Positions 12,991 to 13,274 of a DNA stretch of 13,274 nt are shown one piece after another. How positions within the stretch are numbered: position 1 is the stretch's first letter; each line of letters opens with the position of its first letter. This DNA is from Geosporobacter sp040797825 (GTDB lineage: Bacteria; Bacillota; Clostridia; Peptostreptococcales; Thermotaleaceae). The stretch lies in NCBI GenBank assembly GCA_040797825.1, contig JBFNEZ010000103.1, positions 1-13,274 on the forward strand. Reading direction: 5' to 3'. Both the position numbers and the translations under genes were made by a program. The notes under the pieces are model-generated. The model saw only the letters and a program-made list of their open reading frames with translations. It ran no database searches and was not told the origin of the DNA.

Positions 12991-13274
12991 ACGCTAACTT
13001 AGTTTAATGAGAGTAATGAATCATAATGCGGGTTGCAGACTCTGAAGTCCTTCGCCAACATGGTATTATCCATGAGATATCTACGCCTCTATAAATAATC
13101 CCTCTTTTAAAACTAGTGGACAATTAATGTCCCCTATAGCAAGGTGGTATTGCAAATGTAGGGGCAGCAGACTCTGCTGCCCGTCCTGTTGTATACCATT
13201 CAGCCCAACACCTGATGCGGGAACGCATAAGATGCGTTCCCTACAATTTAAAAGTTTCTGTAATAAACTATTCT
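12991..13274. other. Gene-free right flank
   Basis: Beyond the MoaE-like promoter region no gene is convincing. Apart from the double-hairpin element there is only a 24-codon minus frame (12999-13073) with no well-placed ribosome site. The 10-mer GCAGACTCTG occurs near 13035 and again inside the first hairpin, which may be chance or an older repeat fragment. Confidence 0.4.
13157..13245. repeat. Intergenic repeat-like element: two perfect hairpins between short inverted ends
   Basis: TGTAGGG (13157-13163) and CCCTACA (13239-13245) are inverted ends of an 89-bp element. Inside, GGGCAGCAG (13162-13170) pairs with CTGCTGCCC (13174-13182) around a 3-nt loop, and GGGAACGCAT (13219-13228) pairs with ATGCGTTCCC (13232-13241) around AAG. 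Elements of the TGTAGGG-hairpin kind recur between genes in many bacteria, so a dispersed REP- or MITE-like repeat is likely, though only one copy is in the window. Confidence 0.55.

Noticed and set aside
12999..13073. 24-codon minus-strand frame (starting MDNTMLAKDF)
   Set aside because: The only GAGG is about 13 nt from the ATG, there is no known motif, and the frame is short enough to occur by chance.

Overview
The window looks like chromosomal DNA from an anaerobic clostridial Firmicute. The reasons are strong AGGAGG-type ribosome binding sites, AT-rich intergenic DNA, a Nif11-leader/NHLM peptide export locus, a clostridial-type short MoaE-like protein and a CheB-CheR-PAS-histidine kinase fusion. 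I cannot name the species. All credible genes lie on the minus strand, so they are transcribed from right to left.

Region 1 (about 1-4990) is a compact RiPP (ribosomally made, modified peptide) operon. Its order of transcription is: a radical SAM/SPASM maturase (4849-3512); a Nif11-leader precursor peptide with a double-glycine site and an 11-residue core (3487-3260); a perfect 17-bp hairpin; a second radical SAM enzyme resembling the peptide epimerase YydG/EpeE (3199-2255); an NHLM-type HlyD-like secretion protein (2212-1376); and a C39-peptidase ABC exporter that runs off the left edge. A precursor could be modified by both enzymes, cut after Gly-Gly by the C39 domain and exported.

Region 2 (4944-7404) is a two-component system: a seven-helix membrane histidine kinase with PAS, HisKA_3 and HATPase domains, and a NarL/LuxR-type response regulator. 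The two genes are 3 nt apart. A strong intrinsic terminator follows the regulator. Just upstream of a good promoter for the RiPP operon are three copies of AAGTACAGT with centres exactly 23 bp apart, two of them forming the terminator stem. The simplest reading is that this two-component system controls the RiPP operon.

Region 3 (7405-8354) holds a roughly 480-bp non-coding or decayed stretch with a near-consensus rightward promoter and a bulged hairpin, then a YjbR/MmcQ-family protein.

Region 4 (8355-12550) is a 1265-residue CheB-CheR-PAS-histidine kinase fusion, preceded by an AT-rich, palindrome-rich leader with a TGTGA-N6-TCACA site. By eye it is more AT-rich than regions 1-2.

Region 5 (12551-13274) holds a MoaE-like molybdopterin protein and, beyond it, an 89-bp intergenic repeat-like element made of two perfect hairpins between TGTAGGG/CCCTACA ends. 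No tRNA, rRNA, CRISPR array or intact insertion sequence was seen.
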